Of a stretch of DNA of 64,000 nucleotides, positions 55,222 to 64,000 are shown one piece after another; position 1 is the stretch's first letter; every line of letters starts with the position of its first letter. Below the pieces are notes generated by a model. It saw only the letters and a list, made by a program, of their open reading frames with translations. It did no database searches and was not told the origin of the DNA. The DNA is from Bombyx mori (Eukaryota; Arthropoda; Insecta; Lepidoptera; Bombycidae). Both the position numbers and the translations under genes were made by a program. The stretch spans positions 8,124,501 through 8,188,500 of the forward strand of contig NC_085128.1 in NCBI RefSeq assembly GCF_030269925.1, written 5' to 3'.

Positions 55222-58200
55222 CTGAAATATTTAGTAAAAATGAAACTCGTAAATACACGAGAACGTTAGATTTTCATTTCCTCTATATTAACTCATACAC
55301 TTAAAACAAAAAAAAATATTATATATTTGAAAAATAATAGATTTCAAAACGAACTATTTAAAAATATATATTAAAAAACACAATTCAATTGTATATTTAT
55401 GTTTCAAAGGTATATTAAGTATGTTTTATATGCTTTTAAATTGTTTATTCTTATTTATATGTAAAGAAGCAAAGTTATTATTATATCACATTATGTATTT
55501 GTGTATATATATATCACTGGATTGGTACACCGTGCGTAATTATTTTCCAAATGATTCTTGTCCACCTGAAGGTTGTCAGGAAGAGATCGCTCTTATCGAT
55601 AAGACCGTCAATTGTACTTTTTTTTGTATTTAATGTATCGCAGTGTTTTTTTTTTTGTACAATAAATAATACTTTTTCTTTCTCACACACATACATCTAT
55701 ATATATAAAAATGAATTGCTGTTCGTTAGTCTCGCTAAAACTCAAGAACGGCTAGACCGATTTGGCTAATTTTGGTCTTGAATGATTTGTGGAAGTCCAG
55801 AGATGGTTTAAAAGGTAAATAAATATGAAAATGATCGGAATTAAATAAAAATAACAATTGTCTTTTTCCTTTGATTTGTCCCCCGTAGGACGGATTCCTT
55901 TCGTTTGTTTTAAGTTTATTTTATACAAAATTTTAGGTCTTTTGTTTATCGATTGAGGCACTACGAAGTCTGCCGGGTCAGCTAGTCAACTATAAAAATT
56001 ACAGCCGTAGCTTTTCATCATATCTCTCAATCGTTATCAGTCATTTGCAATTAAAAAGATAAAATATAATCTCAGATCAATATAAATGAAAGGTGAATTT
56101 GAGGAACGATACTTCGATAAGACTATGCGTCATGATAATCGCCTTATCGTTGCCGCCGCTGACTACTCCTCGAATCCTGATCACACAGGAGCCAGTCACC
56201 GTCGACACCCTAGACACGTCCTTACGGATCCATCAGATCCAATAACCTTTGCATTAGATGCCTTCAGCTCTAACACTAGGAGCAGACTTAGAGACCCCGG
56301 TAACCGTACTCGTGGAACTCAACAAAGAGTTCGACATGCAACCTAACCCATGCATTAGCTCACTGAGTTTCTCGCCGGATCTTCTCAGCGGGTTGCGATT
56401 CCTATCCGGTAGTAGATTAATTCGCGAAGAAGCTCCTCTTCGTCGATGACACGGCTATCTAATACTCGTGTAGGTAAGTCGCTATTGTGGACTCCGAGCC
56501 CACATTAAAACGGTACGCGACCGTGCCGCCGTTATATTAGGAGGTACCTATCCCATGATTCGTAAGCGAAGTAAATTTTCTCTTCGTAATAAGGTAACAC
56601 TTTACAAAACTTGCATACGCCCCGTCATGACCTATGCATGTGTAGTGTTCGCTGACGCGGCCCGCACTAACTTGAAACCCCTTCAAGTCATTCAATCCCG
56701 TTTTTGCAGAATAGTCATCGGAGCACCATGGTTCCTAAGAAACGTGAATCCCCATTATGACCTGGAGCTTGACTCAATCAGTAAATATTTACATTCGGCA
56801 TCATTGCGCCACTTTGAGAAGGCGACACGACACGAAAACCATCTTGACGTGGTCGCCGGGAATTACATACCCGATCCTGTAGACCAAATGCTAAACAGTC
56901 GACGTCGCCCTAATCATGTCATTACGGATCCTCCTGATCCTTTAACGGTGCTTTTAAGTACCTCAAGCACCGGTCACCGTATTCACCGAGCCCGTCGCTT
57001 GCGACGAAGGGTTCGTCGAGTAAATTAACCTATAGACACAATGAGTTATCGCCGGATCTTCTCAGTGGGTCGCGTTTCCGATCCGGTGCTAGATTCTGCA
57101 CTGCTCTTTCTAGGGCCAGTGTCAGCAACGCATCCGGTTTAAGCCCCGTGAGCTCACCTACACGTCAAGGCGAAGCTGAAGTAGCCTCTCAAGGCTATCA
57201 GAATAGGTAGGAGAACAAAAAAGCTGATCTTGAGCTGTTAGGTCTCCTTTGGGGGCGCTCGGGCATCTGATAGCAAATCCCAACCCTCTTGGCTGAGCCT
57301 TTGCTCGCCCACCTGAAACTGGAAACTGGAAAGGCCTCCAGGCCCCAGTAATCCTTCAATCATAAAAAAATATTTTTCCTATAATTTATTATCTAAATAG
57401 TTTCAGTAAAACAAAATTGATTGAGCTACCATAAATTTTACGCTTTATTCACAATAAAAACAGTAACTTAACATTAATTAATCTTAATTAAAGGGCAATA
57501 TTCCATTAATTTTTGTTCTATCTCTACTCAATTAAAAACTAAAACAAAATAAACTACCTTAATAGTGCTCAATTAAAACAAATTGTATATAAATTAATTA
57601 CATTCTCTGAGTATATATAATAAAAGTTCTGCTATGATGACAGAAATAATATATGTTTGAAAACAAACTAAAGTTTCTTAACTGTAAATGTGTAAACATA
57701 ATACTATGATTTGAAATCTTCTGAAGGCAACGAAGATCGTAGTCAAATTTTTTTCCAATAAATTTTACGTTTCAGTTGTATGAATCTCTTCCCCGAAAGC
57801 AAATTCAAACATTTCAAACCTTCGTCTACTATATACTATATATGAACTTAAATCTAAAGTTAACGATAAAGAAATAATATTTAACAAAGTGCCTTAAAGT
57901 AGATGCCACACGCGCGAATTCTTTACTGATTAAAAAAAAACCTTATTATTTCAATGAAAACTGATCGAGTACAGTATTCAAGGAATAATTACGATACATT
58001 CCGGATTGAGCCAAATGGTTCGAAAACTGTTGGTTCTTCGGGAAATACACTGTCGGAACGGAATGCCAACCTAAAATAATTGTAAAAATTAAACGGCTAT
58101 GAAAAAAAGAAATTAAAAAACGCCATTCACACTTATTATCAGTTTAAGTTCATTTCATGACCCTCAATTCATTACTTATCATTAGATATTGTTAATTACT

Positions 58201-61200
58201 CCAATATCATTATTTATTTTAAAACAACAGGTTCTTACCTATTGTTTGCGGTTCGCCCGGTGTATTGATATCGAGTTATATGATAATGCCGGGATTCAAA
58301 TCCTGTGACGGGCACCAATTTACCTAAGTAAATCCGGACTATACGTGCTTTCGAAAAGCAAACTCCACGGTGTATGGAATAAAGTCGTGTAATAAAAATC
58401 AAACCCGCAAACTTACTAAATTTGGCAGAGAGCAGATTGTGAGCGAGAGCTCATTGAGTGAGAACGGCTGGGCATCGTTATCCTGTCTTTGTTTGTTACG
58501 AACAAGCGATGTGTTCCAGTTTGAAGGGTGGACAGTCTTCATACATTACGATTGTACCGGTCAGCGAATTAACCCACAGACACAGCCCACTGAGTTTCTC
58601 GCTGGATCTTCTCAGTGGGTCGCGTTTCCGATCCGGTGGTAGATTCTGCGAAGCACTGCTCTTGCTAGGATCAGTGTTGGCAACTCTCCGGTTTGAGCCC
58701 CGTGAGCTCACCTATAAACGTTAGGGCGAAGCTGAAATAGCCTCTCAAGGCTATCAGCAGAGGTAGGAAAAAAAAACGATTGAGACTATGACTTTAACAC
58801 AAGGTGGATTGTGTTAACCAGCTGTGGTGCTTACGAAAATCGCATACCACATTCTTGTAAACATCAATTTATATCGATTAAAATTGTCACTATTCGAACA
58901 ATACCTGGTGGATACCATCCGTATTCGCTTGCCGAAGTTCTGTAGAACGGATGCTCCTTACTCACTTGACAGCCATAACCATTGAACCAGTCTAAAACAG
59001 AAATATAATTTAGCGGAATCTGCGTCACGGTCAAGTTTAAAAATTTGTACGAAAATCATTAAATTCTATCAAGTGATCAAAATATATTTAAGAGATATTA
59101 TAAAGAAACAAACTTTTACCCGCAACTTAGTCCGCATGAAATAGTTACTTTGGGATAACGCTAAATTTTACCCGCGACTTCATTTACGTAGAAGGTGAAA
59201 CTATTTTTGAATACTAGAATGCTAAAGAGCTACTTAAGGTACCAAAATCACGCTTTTTAACCGACTTCAAAAGAAGAGGCTATCAATTCGACCACCATTT
59301 TTTATCTATGTATGTTCACCGATTTCTCGAGAATGTTTGAACCGATTCTGATCTTTCTTTTTTTTTGTTCGATAGGGTAGACTTCCCGAATGGTCCTGTA
59401 ATCATCAGGATCAGGATCTGATGATGGGATTCTGGAGAAATCGAGAAAAATCTACAATTTTCAAAGCCTATCTTGAAGTAATTTGGGTGTTTCTTATTAT
59501 TCTTCTTATTCTGTGCCGCAGTGCACCGGCCAGCCGGCGCCTTGTACATCATTATTACGCGCTTGATCATTATTTTGCTGCGATGTTATTTTAAAACTGC
59601 GATATCTTCTAAGATACTCAGTGAAATCAAAAGATGTAAAGAGTTTCTTTTAAATTAAATACTTGTAATGAATAACATATTTATTTGGATAAGGATTAAT
59701 ATCATTTTTATAAAAACACCTTCACAAATAATGTTTTATTTTAGAATAAATTTGATTAGCATAAAAAAGGTTATAATAGTGAACCAACCTTAAAATATAG
59801 ACAGATGCTGTTGCGGACAATTTTTTAGAACTTTTAAAACGGAACAATTCTGTCATACATTATTTTAGCGAATCTTTACCGTTTCCGCAACGTACGCAGC
59901 GCAATCTCCCAAAAGGAAAAAAAACGATTTTGAATTCTTTATTAGTGCTATATACAAAAGATTCTTTATTAGTACTCCGTTCGTATTGATCTTAGCGCCA
60001 TGTTATATATAGCCTATAGCTTTCCTCAATAAATGGACTATCTAACACTTAATGAATTTTTCAAATCCGACCACTAGTAGTTCCTGAGATTAGCGCGTTC
60101 AACCAAACAAACAAACTCTTCAGCTTTTTAATATTAGTATAGATTTACGCTTATTAATTATTAGAGCCGTAACAGCCTTCGGAAAATAGTTTTTTATTTA
60201 AAGACTTTCTTTCAACTTAGATATTCAGGTAAATGTTTCAAGTAATTATTAAACAACGTTCTTTTTCGGTGTTTTTTCGTATCTCGATGTATTTTGTGTT
60301 ATCGATTTTTCGCGCCCGCATGTTCTGGTGCCAAGATCAATGACATCGTTTTCATAATTAAAACTACTTTTACAGCGTCTTTTACTGTCATTAAATTAAT
60401 TCCGATGTTTCGAATACAGTTTCCGTGATCCACGTGAACACGATATGTGACCGCGATAACTGTAACGTATTGTAAACTGAAGAAAATGCTATTGTTTTTA
60501 TATTTTGTTGGATGTTACAAAATTAAGTAAGGTCTTTTTTTCTATTTAAATATATAAATATAGCCAATCGTTTGTTCAAAGCCAAACAAATATAATTAGT
60601 CCTTTTCAACTTGTTTTCAACTTTAAGTACAAAGAGAATCTGACGATAAAGTCTTTGTTCCAATAATTTAATGTGTTTGAGGTGACCTTTGAATGTTCTT
60701 CAAACGCTGAATTTTGTTTAAAACTTTTATTAAATTAGATAACTGAATTTAGTAAATTTAAAATTGGATATTAAAAACGTAATAAGCCATACTTTTCATT
60801 CACAAAGACTAGGTTTTTTTTATTGCCCTTGTAGGCAGACGAGCATACGGCCCACCTGATGGTGAGTGGTTACCGTCGCCCATGGACTTCAGCAATGCCA
60901 GGGGCAGAGCCAAGCCGCTGCCTGTCCGCTAAACCGCTACCGGTCAGTGACATACCCTTGATCTTATTCGTAACGAAATTGACTTGCTCTTTTGGAGCCC
61001 TTAATTGGAATTATTATTATTTTTAGAGGTTTTACGCTTAAAGTCAACGTAATTCAGTAAAGCTACTATTATATCGACACATGGAAGGAATAACTTGTAA
61101 CTCATATTTAGCTAAAACTGAGTTACAATGTTATTCCTTCCACCTGTCGATATATCCTTTTCAAGTTATTGTTATTTTATTTAATTATCTCACTTTGTAT

Positions 61201-61417
61201 ACGATTCGCGTTTCTTAAATATATATATTATAAACTTACGTGGATGCTCGAATCTCTTCGGCAGATTACACGTGATAAACAGGTCTGATGTTTTAAGATC
61301 GGGTTTTTTAATTTCTTCTTGTAATTTTGAGCGGTTCACACAGGTCGCCGAACAAAACCCTGGTTGCATTTCTTGTGCTCCGTTGACTGTATTATTTATT
61401 TCTTGATTTCCACTCAT
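55097..61417 (-). CDS. PIERCE-family microtubule inner protein (UPF0691), with two alternative terminal exons
   Basis: Piercer of microtubule wall proteins sit inside ciliary and flagellar doublet microtubules; in an insect the likely sites are sperm flagella and ciliated sensory neurons. Exon 1 is 61240-61417, exon 2 is 58905-58991, then either exon 3a (57946-58070) or 3b (55097-55221). Both routes give 129 residues with exact phases. The protein has TSDLFITCNLPKRFEHPHWF-NGYG, FYRTSASEYG, then the family end (VYFP....F...LA..GMYRNYSLNT). The ATG at 61417 is preceded by ACTAAA, with A at -3. Introns 1 and 2 hold only repeats and unassigned DNA. It runs toward Synapsin. The family assignment rests on motif order; orthology to PIERCE1 or PIERCE2 is not resolved. 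Confidence 0.82.
55696..55985 (+). mobile_element. Helitron-like element (AGCTGACCCGGC family) in the PIERCE-like gene
   Basis: A|TCTATATATATAAAAATGAA at the 5' end and GTCTGCCGGGTCAGCTAG|T at the 3' end give clean boundaries (290 bp), without a target duplication. It lies between exons 3b and 3a. Confidence 0.6.
56086..56430 (+). mobile_element. Family B retrotransposon, ORF2 C-terminus and start of 3' UTR
   Basis: The frame 56086-56346 encodes the end of a jockey-type ORF2 (TMRHDNRLIVAAADYSSNPD, RHVLTDPSDPITFALDAFSS, stop at 56344). The 3' UTR starts GAGTTTCTCGCCGGATCTTC and is cut at about 56430 by a family A insertion, resuming at 57221. Confidence 0.75.
56431..57220 (+). mobile_element. 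Family A retrotransposon nested in the family B copy
   Basis: It opens with a scrap of the FADDTAIYYSC region (TCGTCGATGACACGGCTATC), jumps by internal deletion to HIKTVRDRAAVIL-like coding, continues through an open C-terminal ORF2 (next entry) and ends with the family A 3' UTR and GAGAACAAAAAAG. AAGCTCCTCTT before it and AAGCTGATCTT after it look like a worn 11-bp target duplication. Confidence 0.75.
56555..57028 (+). CDS. Family A ORF2 C-terminal fragment (157 codons)
   Basis: RNKVTLYKTCIRPVMTYACV, FQ-like QVIQSRFCRIVIGAPWFLRN, DPPDPLTVLLSTSSTGHR and an Arg-rich end with stop at 57026. It is closely similar to the C-terminus at 49986-50450. It covers only the region after the polymerase active site, so it has no activity alone. 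Confidence 0.8.
   Translation: MIRKRSKFSLRNKVTLYKTCIRPVMTYACVVFADAARTNLKPLQVIQSRFCRIVIGAPWFLRNVNPHYDLELDSISKYLHSASLRHFEKATRHENHLDVVAGNYIPDPVDQMLNSRRRPNHVITDPPDPLTVLLSTSSTGHRIHRARRLRRRVRRVN
57221..57375 (+). mobile_element. Family B 3' end, resumed after the nested family A element
   Basis: GATCTTGAGCTGTTAGGTCT, GGCTGAGCCTTTGCTCGCCC and CAGTAATCCTTCAATCATAA complete the tail broken at 56430. Confidence 0.7.
57376..57945. other. AT-rich DNA downstream of exon 3a
   Basis: Would be the 3' UTR of the isoform ending in exon 3a. No clear AATAAA on the - strand was picked out close to the stop. Confidence 0.35.
57946..58070 (-). CDS. PIERCE-like terminal exon 3a (proximal)
   Basis: Acceptor TATTTTAG|GT. 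Entering in phase 1 it gives (G)WHSVPTVYFPKNQQFSNHLA and QSGMYRNYSLNTVLDQFSLK, with stop TAA at 57946-57948. The GMYRNYSLNT core is identical to exon 3b; the residues after it diverge fully. Confidence 0.85.
58236..58440 (+). repeat. Bm1-related SINE head, diverged
   Basis: GCCGGGATTCAAATCCTGTG (B-box-like), GGGCACCAATTTACCTAAGT, ACTCCACGGTGTATGGAATA and TCGTGTAATAAAAATCAAAC parallel the 5' part of Bm1. A more worn stretch to about 58550 may be the rest. Confidence 0.6.
58553..58775 (+). mobile_element. Family A retrotransposon 3' end in PIERCE-like intron 2
   Basis: CACTGAGTTTCTCGCTGGAT, GATCCGGTGGTAGATTCTGC, CCGGTTTGAGCCCCGTGAGC and CTGAAATAGCCTCTCAAGGC, then AGGAAAAAAAA. Both strands are open across it, but no gene is present. 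Confidence 0.8.
58905..58991 (-). CDS. PIERCE-like exon 2
   Basis: Acceptor CTGTTTTAG, donor GTATTG. Completes the split codon (His), then WFNGYGCQVSKEHPFYRTSA and SEYGWYPP plus one base of the next codon. WF-GY and YRTS...YG are the family's central motifs. Confidence 0.85.
59255..59585. repeat. Moth interspersed repeat (ACCGACTTCAAAAGAAG type)
   Basis: TAACCGACTTCAAAAGAAGA, GGCTATCAATTCGACCACCA and TATGTATGTTCACCGATTTC follow a repeat common in Lepidoptera. Class not assigned. The - frame crossing it is not a gene. Confidence 0.5.
59880..60139 (-). mobile_element. Helitron 5' end remnant
   Basis: On the - strand it starts TCTATACTAATATTAAAAAG, then AACGCGCTAATCTCAGGAAC and a TCCGATTTGAAAAATT-like block, the 5' end of a widespread moth Helitron family. 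The left boundary and 3' end are not resolved; ACCCGCGACTTCATTTACGT at about 59170 may belong to the same or a related element. Confidence 0.55.
60812..60950 (-). mobile_element. Family C retrotransposon 3' end in PIERCE-like intron 1
   Basis: TTATTGCCCTTGTAGGCAGA, GGCCCACCTGATGGTGAGTG and AGCAATGCCAGGGGCAGAGC; the least diverged family C tail in the window. Confidence 0.8.
61071..61154. repeat. Long imperfect hairpin (about 34-bp arms)
   Basis: ATATCGACACATGGAAGGAA plus TAACTTGTAACTCA pairs with TGAGTTACAATGTTATTCCT plus TCCACCTGTCGATATAT across a 14-16 nt loop. The size and near-perfect pairing are compatible with a small MITE or a microRNA-like precursor. It lies in PIERCE-like intron 1. 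Confidence 0.5.
61240..61417 (-). CDS. PIERCE-like exon 1 (start exon)
   Basis: Begins ATG at 61417, ends before GTAAGT at 61239. 59 codons plus one base: MSGNQEINNTVNGAQEMQPG, FCSATCVNRSKLQEEIKKPD, LKTSDLFITCNLPKRFEHP. The N-terminal ~40 residues are polar and family-specific. TSDLF...LP.RFEHP is the conserved lead into exon 2. The frame also reads open upstream from a TTG, but the ATG has the better context. Confidence 0.85.
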
Positions 61418-63315
61418 TTTAGTTGAACGTACCGCTAACAATGTGAGACAACAAATATTTCACCAAAGTTCCAATAAATGAACAGAAGAAGAGCCAAAAA
61501 TTAAATAAAAATGTTAATTCCTGTAATGTGCCTAATGTAAAACTAAAAGGTTGTAGAAAATATGTTCTTGGCTCTATCTAAAAAGATTTGACTTTGTTTG
61601 TTTCCTTGGAAACTGAAATGAGTCGTAGATAATATCGATAATAAACAGTGAAACACACCTACGACCTACTTTTCGCTTGTAAATGATTAAAGAGACCAAA
61701 AACAATAACTGAAAGATATTTTTTTAAACCCTAAACGAAAATCTATACGATCTAAGCTTCTGTAGACTTGGTTATGTCACTAGTTTCGTTGCTAAAATTA
61801 AGTTCAGATTTTTAGGAAACCAATGCTTTCTTGGAAATGTAGAGTTTATTTTAAAAAAATTTACTCATTATTTTTGTACAAATTTTTGTACGATTTGTGA
61901 CAACACACATAAGACAAATTTGAGTGAAATTTGAAATTTTTTTATCAAAATTTGATTTTTATATAGCCTCTCAAATTTATTTCGTGTATAAGCCTAGAGA
62001 TTTTGGACTAAGCAACTTTAATAGTTGAGGGTAAGAGGATAAAGTTTCGAAATCTATACAAAAAGTCTTCGGCAGTGAACCAGTTATGGCTGATTGATGT
62101 TATGTATCGACTCAGAGTCAATCGTTATGCTCAAATCGCAGTGTAAAAAAGCTATGCCATTAATATTCAGAAATGAATTTCAGCTAAATTTATTAATAAT
62201 CTTAAATCTGCATGTAATAACTGACAGTTGTAATTTTAAGACTTATTTAATTAACAGCCGTATCGTATTTAAATAGAGTTTTAGGTGTTAAGTTAAAATT
62301 TCGGTAGGTAGAGGTAGTAAGATGAAGTGATATAAAGAGAAAAAAACATATATTGGCTTCTCAATAGTAACCATCATCTTCTTCTCAATCAATTATCTTC
62401 AAAATAGAAAATATTCACTTTGTATTATCAACTATAATCTTCGAGCATTACGAATAAGTCTCCACTTAGCTATCTAGAGAAAAATATGGAGAGTAGGATA
62501 CTAAATTCGATAGTATTGCTCAGTAAGCATTGCTAAGGTCTAAGAATGTTGGTTAGTACAGATATTGACCGTTTTCAATGCCCGTAAAACTGAACAAAAA
62601 AGGTTTTGAATCAATTTTCAGTATGATGTTTCATTTTGCCAATATTTCGCTATCGGTAGTGGGCTTTGTAAAACTAGTATATTTACCGCAAACAAGGTGC
62701 TTAAATAATATGGGTTGAGTTTCGTAAAACTAGTATCTTTACGGCAAACGAAGTGTTCAAATACTAAGGGTTTGCACACTTTAAATTTTTTTCGGCATTG
62801 ATGTGCAGATGAACTGTAAATACACTATGAACCTAAGTTAGAAGTACAAGCACATTTGTAGGCAAATATGCTACTTATGGCAATTTCCAGAATGGTATAC
62901 AAAGTAAGGTGAAATCTACAGTAGTTAAGTTCTGTAGTTCATATTAAAATAACCTTATTACGTACGCAATAAATATTTTTTTTAAACCATACCTACCTAA
63001 ACTATACCTAGCTTAACATATCTGTCGTAAAAAAATTATATAACATGTTTGTGACTTTTTTGCATATTAAATAAATTTAATTTGAGAATGGAGCGGAAAT
63101 ATGGTCGATGGTGAACATGACACACGACCAGGTTAAGATCTTGTGTCTCAAGACGGATTGCGACCAAGGGTTAGTCGTTGAACAAGGTTTGCTGCAAATT
63201 GATTCGTTACGGTGATGTAAAGTCGTAGCAGCTCACAGAGCACCCTTTATCCATACTGGATCAGAATAAGGAAGCTAGTTAGATTTTAAAGGAAGGAAGT
63301 TAGATTTTAAAAGAA
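61418..63315. other. Unassigned AT-rich DNA upstream of the PIERCE-like gene
   Basis: Should contain the promoter of the - strand gene; no specific element was identified. A 56-bp unit is tandemly duplicated at 62668-62723 and 62724-62779. Confidence 0.35.
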
Positions 63316-63690
63316 GATGTACTACTATTACCGGTGGATGGTGGGGGTATTAAATTACATGGGAAATGCTCTAAGGAATTGTTTTACGATCACAATTACC
63401 GCCACCGGAGCCGAGTTCATACATACCACCTGGAACCGCTGCGTTCATCGACAGTGCATTTCCAGAGATCTTTTCTGCGATATACCATCCGAATCTGGAA
63501 TTAACCCTCCTCCACGGTGTTTTCCGTTAAGACATGCCCTTCTTCAAACGAAGCTTCCGGAGTACTCAGTGGTAGGCTGCGACTTGGCTGTGCTCCTGGC
63601 ATTACTGAATTCCATGAGCCACGGTAACCAATTATCATCAGGTGGGCCATATGCTCGTCTGGCCATAAGGGTAATTAGGACTCTGCGACC
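63316..63690 (+). pseudogene. Family C retrotransposon, decayed pol C-terminus and tail
   Basis: Across frames the + strand resembles family C coding seen at 15778-16137 (CACCGGAGCCGAGTTCATAC, CAGTGCATTTCCAGAGATCT, CTCCTCCACGGTGTTTTCCG) and ends with GGTAACCAATTATCATCAGG and GCCATATGCTCGTCTGGCCA. The 155-codon open frame here mixes frames of the ancestral protein and is not a gene. Confidence 0.65.
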
Positions 63691-63713
63691 TGAAATATCA
63701 TTTTTATTTATTT

Positions 63714-63918
63714 ATTTTTTATTGCTTAGGTGTGTGGACGAGCTCACAGCCCACCTGGTGTTAAGTGGTCACTGGAGCCCATAGACGTCTACAACGTAAA
63801 TGCGCCACACACCTTGAGATACAGTTCTAAGTTCTCAGTATAGTCACAACGGCTGCCCCACCCTTCAAACCGAAACGCATTACTGCTTCACGGAAGAAAT
63901 AAGCGGGGCGGTGATACC
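63714..63918 (-). repeat. Bm1 SINE, interrupted
   Basis: Bm1 from TTATTGCTTAGGTGTGTGGA to AAGCGGGGCGGTGATACC, where the poly-A end of a family B element begins. Confidence 0.85.
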
Positions 63919-64000
63919 TTTTTTTTTTATGATTGAAGGATTAATGGTGGCCCGGAGGCCTTTCCAGTTTCACCAGGACAGGTGGGCGAGCAAAGGCTCA
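63919..64000 (-). mobile_element. Family B retrotransposon 3' end, runs off right edge
   Basis: T-run, then ATGATTGAAGGATTAATGGT, GGAGGCCTTTCCAGTTTCAC and GGGCGAGCAAAGGCTCA. It apparently inserted into the Bm1 copy on its left. Confidence 0.75.

Noticed and set aside
58496..58724. Overlapping + and - frames of 71-88 codons
   Set aside because: Both lie in a family A retrotransposon 3' UTR, and the same frames recur in other copies of that tail.

Overview
The window is AT-rich, repeat-dense nuclear DNA from a moth, almost certainly a silkworm (Bombyx mori or its wild sister B. mandarina). The main evidence is at least a dozen copies of the silkworm tRNA-derived SINE Bm1. One of them (30012-30454) is full length, with tRNA-like A and B boxes and an A-rich tail. 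Spliced genes with GT-AG introns, non-LTR retrotransposons, mariner elements and Helitron-type ends agree with this.

Two host genes can be supported, and they are arranged tail to tail. (1) The 3' half of Synapsin lies on the + strand in six coding exons (46272-46364, 47458-47570, 47757-47853, 47961-48128, 48872-49103, 51992-52215). These encode the second half of the ATP-grasp-like C domain, a proline-rich segment and the conserved C-terminal block ending NLRKTFAGIFGDM. Splice phases join without error into 308 residues and a stop. The upstream exons were not found, so 1-46271 is probably a long intron or intergenic DNA. (2) A short gene on the - strand (55097-61417) encodes a protein of the PIERCE / piercer of microtubule wall family (UPF0691; microtubule inner proteins of cilia and flagella). 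It has two shared 5' exons and two homologous candidate terminal exons of exactly equal length (57946-58070 and 55097-55221), each with its own stop. This suggests mutually exclusive 3' ends giving two 129-residue proteins, and it is the most interesting observation here.

Layout: 1-1455 is an open ORF1 (zinc-knuckle protein) of a non-LTR retrotransposon on the - strand, running off the left edge, followed by its 5' UTR with a tandem repeat. 1858-2809 holds old and younger Bm1 copies. 3530-5287 holds two short Helitron-like elements, one split by a 690-bp pogo-like element with clear TA target duplications. 6481-13425 is mostly unassigned DNA with retroelement tails, a hairpin-ended Helitron and a MITE candidate. 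14820-18375 is a nest of three non-LTR families (here called A, C and D). 18376-40000 is largely unassigned AT-rich DNA with scattered Bm1, Helitron and other repeats. 40611-41904 is a decayed D,D37D mariner. 44949-45190 is a second mariner remnant. 46272-52215 is Synapsin, with retroelements in several introns, including a family A insertion with a perfect 9-bp target duplication. 55097-61417 is the PIERCE-like gene, with a family-A-in-family-B nest and other repeats in its introns. 61418-64000 is unassigned DNA ending in retroelement tails.

Family letters A-D are local labels. A and B are jockey-like elements with related 3' ends. C is a family whose 3' end reads roughly GGTAACCACTCACCATCAGG. 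D is a family carrying a QGCILSPLLFN-type reverse transcriptase. All calls rest on reading the sequence and on family knowledge; no database search was run.
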